From Candidatus Sabulitectum sp. (GTDB taxonomy: Bacteria; Fermentibacterota; Fermentibacteria; Fermentibacterales; Fermentibacteraceae): DNA of 7,294 nt. A program made the translations under genes and the position numbers. The stretch is from positions 1 to 7,294 of the forward strand of contig JAGLDB010000089.1 of NCBI GenBank assembly GCA_023145935.1, read 5' to 3'. Positions 6,175 to 7,294 of the stretch are shown piece by piece; the first letter of the stretch is position 1; each line of letters opens with the position of its first letter. The notes below the pieces were generated by a model, which saw nothing but the letters and a program-made list of their open reading frames with translations, did not search any database and was not told the DNA's origin.

Positions 6175-6239
6175 GGTGGTAACTCCCTTCGGATTGATTG
6201 TTCCTATATATTGCAGTTATTGTGTGAAAGGGGTAGTCC
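6175..6239. promoter_or_regulatory. Divergent intergenic region between receptor and lipoprotein genes
   Basis: Only 65 bp separate two divergent starts, so both promoters must lie here or inside the genes. It contains both ribosome binding sites: AAGGGAG on minus (plus 6183-6189) and AAAGGGG on plus (6227-6233). A central TATATAT (6205-6211) could serve as a -10 in either direction, but no convincing -35 at proper spacing is seen on either strand. Coordinated control of the two genes is therefore plausible but not shown. Confidence 0.45.
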
Positions 6240-7262
6240 GTGGCTTTTAGAATCTTCTGTATTACAGTGGTTTTGTTTGCTTTGTATCTAACAGGTTGTG
6301 TATCAACTAATCCTGCCGGTACAGCTGATTATGTCAACCCTGTATTTGCAAATGAGAATAAGGGTTTCTTCTACTGTGGATCTGGTCCATACTCCGCTGT
6401 TTTTGTTCCGAATACTGCAGTAGTATGGATATCTGAACCGGGAAATAGCAGAATATGGTACAAGGATGTTTCAAAAGCTGTGGTAAATCCGAACATATGC
6501 GATACCCTGAATGTTGACTTTGCTCCGGGACTTATGGTTGCACCACCTGCTGGTAATCTAGTTTATGTAAGTCACTACAACTCTAACGATGTTTACTCCA
6601 TAGATACAGAAACGCTTAAATGGAACAAAGTTTACACCAGTTCTTCTTCAATAAAGACCATGCAGCTTTCGTCAGATGGTGGCATAATGTACCTGGGTTC
6701 ACTTGGAACTCCGTGGCATATTGAGGCTGTCTCTACATCGAACTGGGGTCAGAATGCCAGTGTCACAACAGAATGGCCGGTTTTAAGAATGAAGCTTTCA
6801 CCGGACAACAGCTTGCTGGCAGCTGGCAATTCCGGAAGAACTGATATTTATCTGTATAATGCAATTGATCTTTCTCCTGTTGATACACTTTTCATGCCTA
6901 TGCGAACAGGAACAATGGCTTTTTCTTCCGACTCAAGAAGTCTTGTTGTTCTGGATGCAGCATCTCACCGTCCGTTCATGATCAAGGTTGATCTTGCCAC
7001 TGGAAATGAAGAGTTCCGTTCGAGGCCATACAACTCTTATCTGACCAGCAGTGTGATATCTGAAACCAATACCATGATCCTTCCAAGGAATCAGGATGAG
7101 AGAGTTTCTATTCTGAATATGGACAACATGATTTTTGCCCCTTCATTACTTGTAGACAGCAGAATAGGCGCTGTCTGCAGCTCGGATAACGGAGATTACA
7201 TCGTCACTGTTTCCAGAACCACTGTTCCCGGTCGCGCCACTGTTTTCGTCAAAGGAGAGTAA
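6240..7262 (+). CDS. Beta-propeller (YVTN/WD40-like) lipoprotein
   Basis: A 340-residue envelope lipoprotein. The start is GTG 6240, six bases after AAAGGGG. A short hydrophobic signal ends in the lipobox LTGC, so Cys20 would be lipidated after signal peptidase II cleavage; the residues after Cys (VSTN) carry no Asp at +2, which in proteobacterial rules favours the outer membrane. The rest reads as a beta-propeller: recurrent strands of the form S-x-D-x-x-x-x-hydrophobic occur at LSSDGGIMYLG (143-153), LSPDNSLLAAG (186-196), FSSDSRSLVVLD (228-239) and CSSDNGDYIVT (313-323), with intervening blades such as VYSIDTETLKW and IYLYNAIDLSPVD. Propellers of this class bind ligands or proteins and usually lack catalysis; no active site is seen. 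It is divergent from the receptor and followed one base later by another gene whose ribosome binding site lies in its last codons. A surface ligand-binding or accessory role for the receptor is an inference from position. Confidence 0.88.
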   Translation: MAFRIFCITVVLFALYLTGCVSTNPAGTADYVNPVFANENKGFFYCGSGPYSAVFVPNTAVVWISEPGNSRIWYKDVSKAVVNPNICDTLNVDFAPGLMVAPPAGNLVYVSHYNSNDVYSIDTETLKWNKVYTSSSSIKTMQLSSDGGIMYLGSLGTPWHIEAVSTSNWGQNASVTTEWPVLRMKLSPDNSLLAAGNSGRTDIYLYNAIDLSPVDTLFMPMRTGTMAFSSDSRSLVVLDAASHRPFMIKVDLATGNEEFRSRPYNSYLTSSVISETNTMILPRNQDERVSILNMDNMIFAPSLLVDSRIGAVCSSDNGDYIVTVSRTTVPGRATVFVKGE

Positions 7263-7263
7263 C

Positions 7264-7294
7264 TTGAGGATTTCAATATTACCTGTTGTTTCTG
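7264..7294 (+). CDS. Start of a further gene, probably a secreted protein (cut by window end)
   Basis: TTG at 7264 lies six bases after AAAGGAG (7251-7257), which overlaps the end of the preceding lipoprotein gene. The ten visible codons read MRISILPVVS, a basic residue followed by hydrophobic ones, as at the start of a signal peptide. The one-base gap indicates translational coupling and one operon with the lipoprotein. Product unknown. Confidence 0.6.
   Translation, partial: MRISILPVVS

Overview
The window (7294 bp, moderate GC) looks like chromosomal DNA of a Gram-negative-type bacterium. Evidence is an outer-membrane TonB-dependent receptor with a carboxypeptidase-regulatory-like N-terminal extension, a lipoprotein with a clean lipobox, Shine-Dalgarno-led genes with frequent GTG/TTG starts, and a bacterial selenocysteine tRNA. 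The protein styles fit uncultured lineages around the FCB group (Fermentibacterota/Aegiribacteria-like); that placement is an impression, not a demonstrated assignment.

Region 1 (1-802) holds no intact gene. It contains a 15-bp inverted repeat around a candidate promoter, an N-terminal fragment of an IntI-like tyrosine recombinase (165-368) that ends inside a 47-bp tandem duplication, and four tandem copies (497-789) of an 80-bp unit that can fold into GC-rich hairpins, one with substitutions that keep base pairing. The last copy runs straight into the 3' end of the tRNA, forming a 17-bp-arm near-perfect palindrome (773-809).

Region 2 (803-899, minus) is tRNA-Sec (anticodon TCA), with long variable arm and encoded CCA. 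selC genes are known integration sites, and an integrase remnant about 430 bp beyond its 3' end fits that. The array may be a relic of integration or a structured repeat family of its own. This tRNA-repeat-integrase zone is the most unusual part of the window.

Region 3 (996-3611, plus) is an 871-aa cytoplasmic protein with HEAT-like repeats, transcribed away from tRNA-Sec. It ends tail-to-tail with an 11-bp overlap with the receptor gene.

Region 4 (3601-7294) has a TonB-dependent receptor (minus, 857 aa) divergent from a beta-propeller lipoprotein (plus, 340 aa), sharing a 65-bp intergenic region. The lipoprotein is followed by the first codons of a probably co-transcribed secreted protein. 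Receptor plus lipoprotein suggests an envelope uptake or sensing module; the ligand cannot be read from the sequence.
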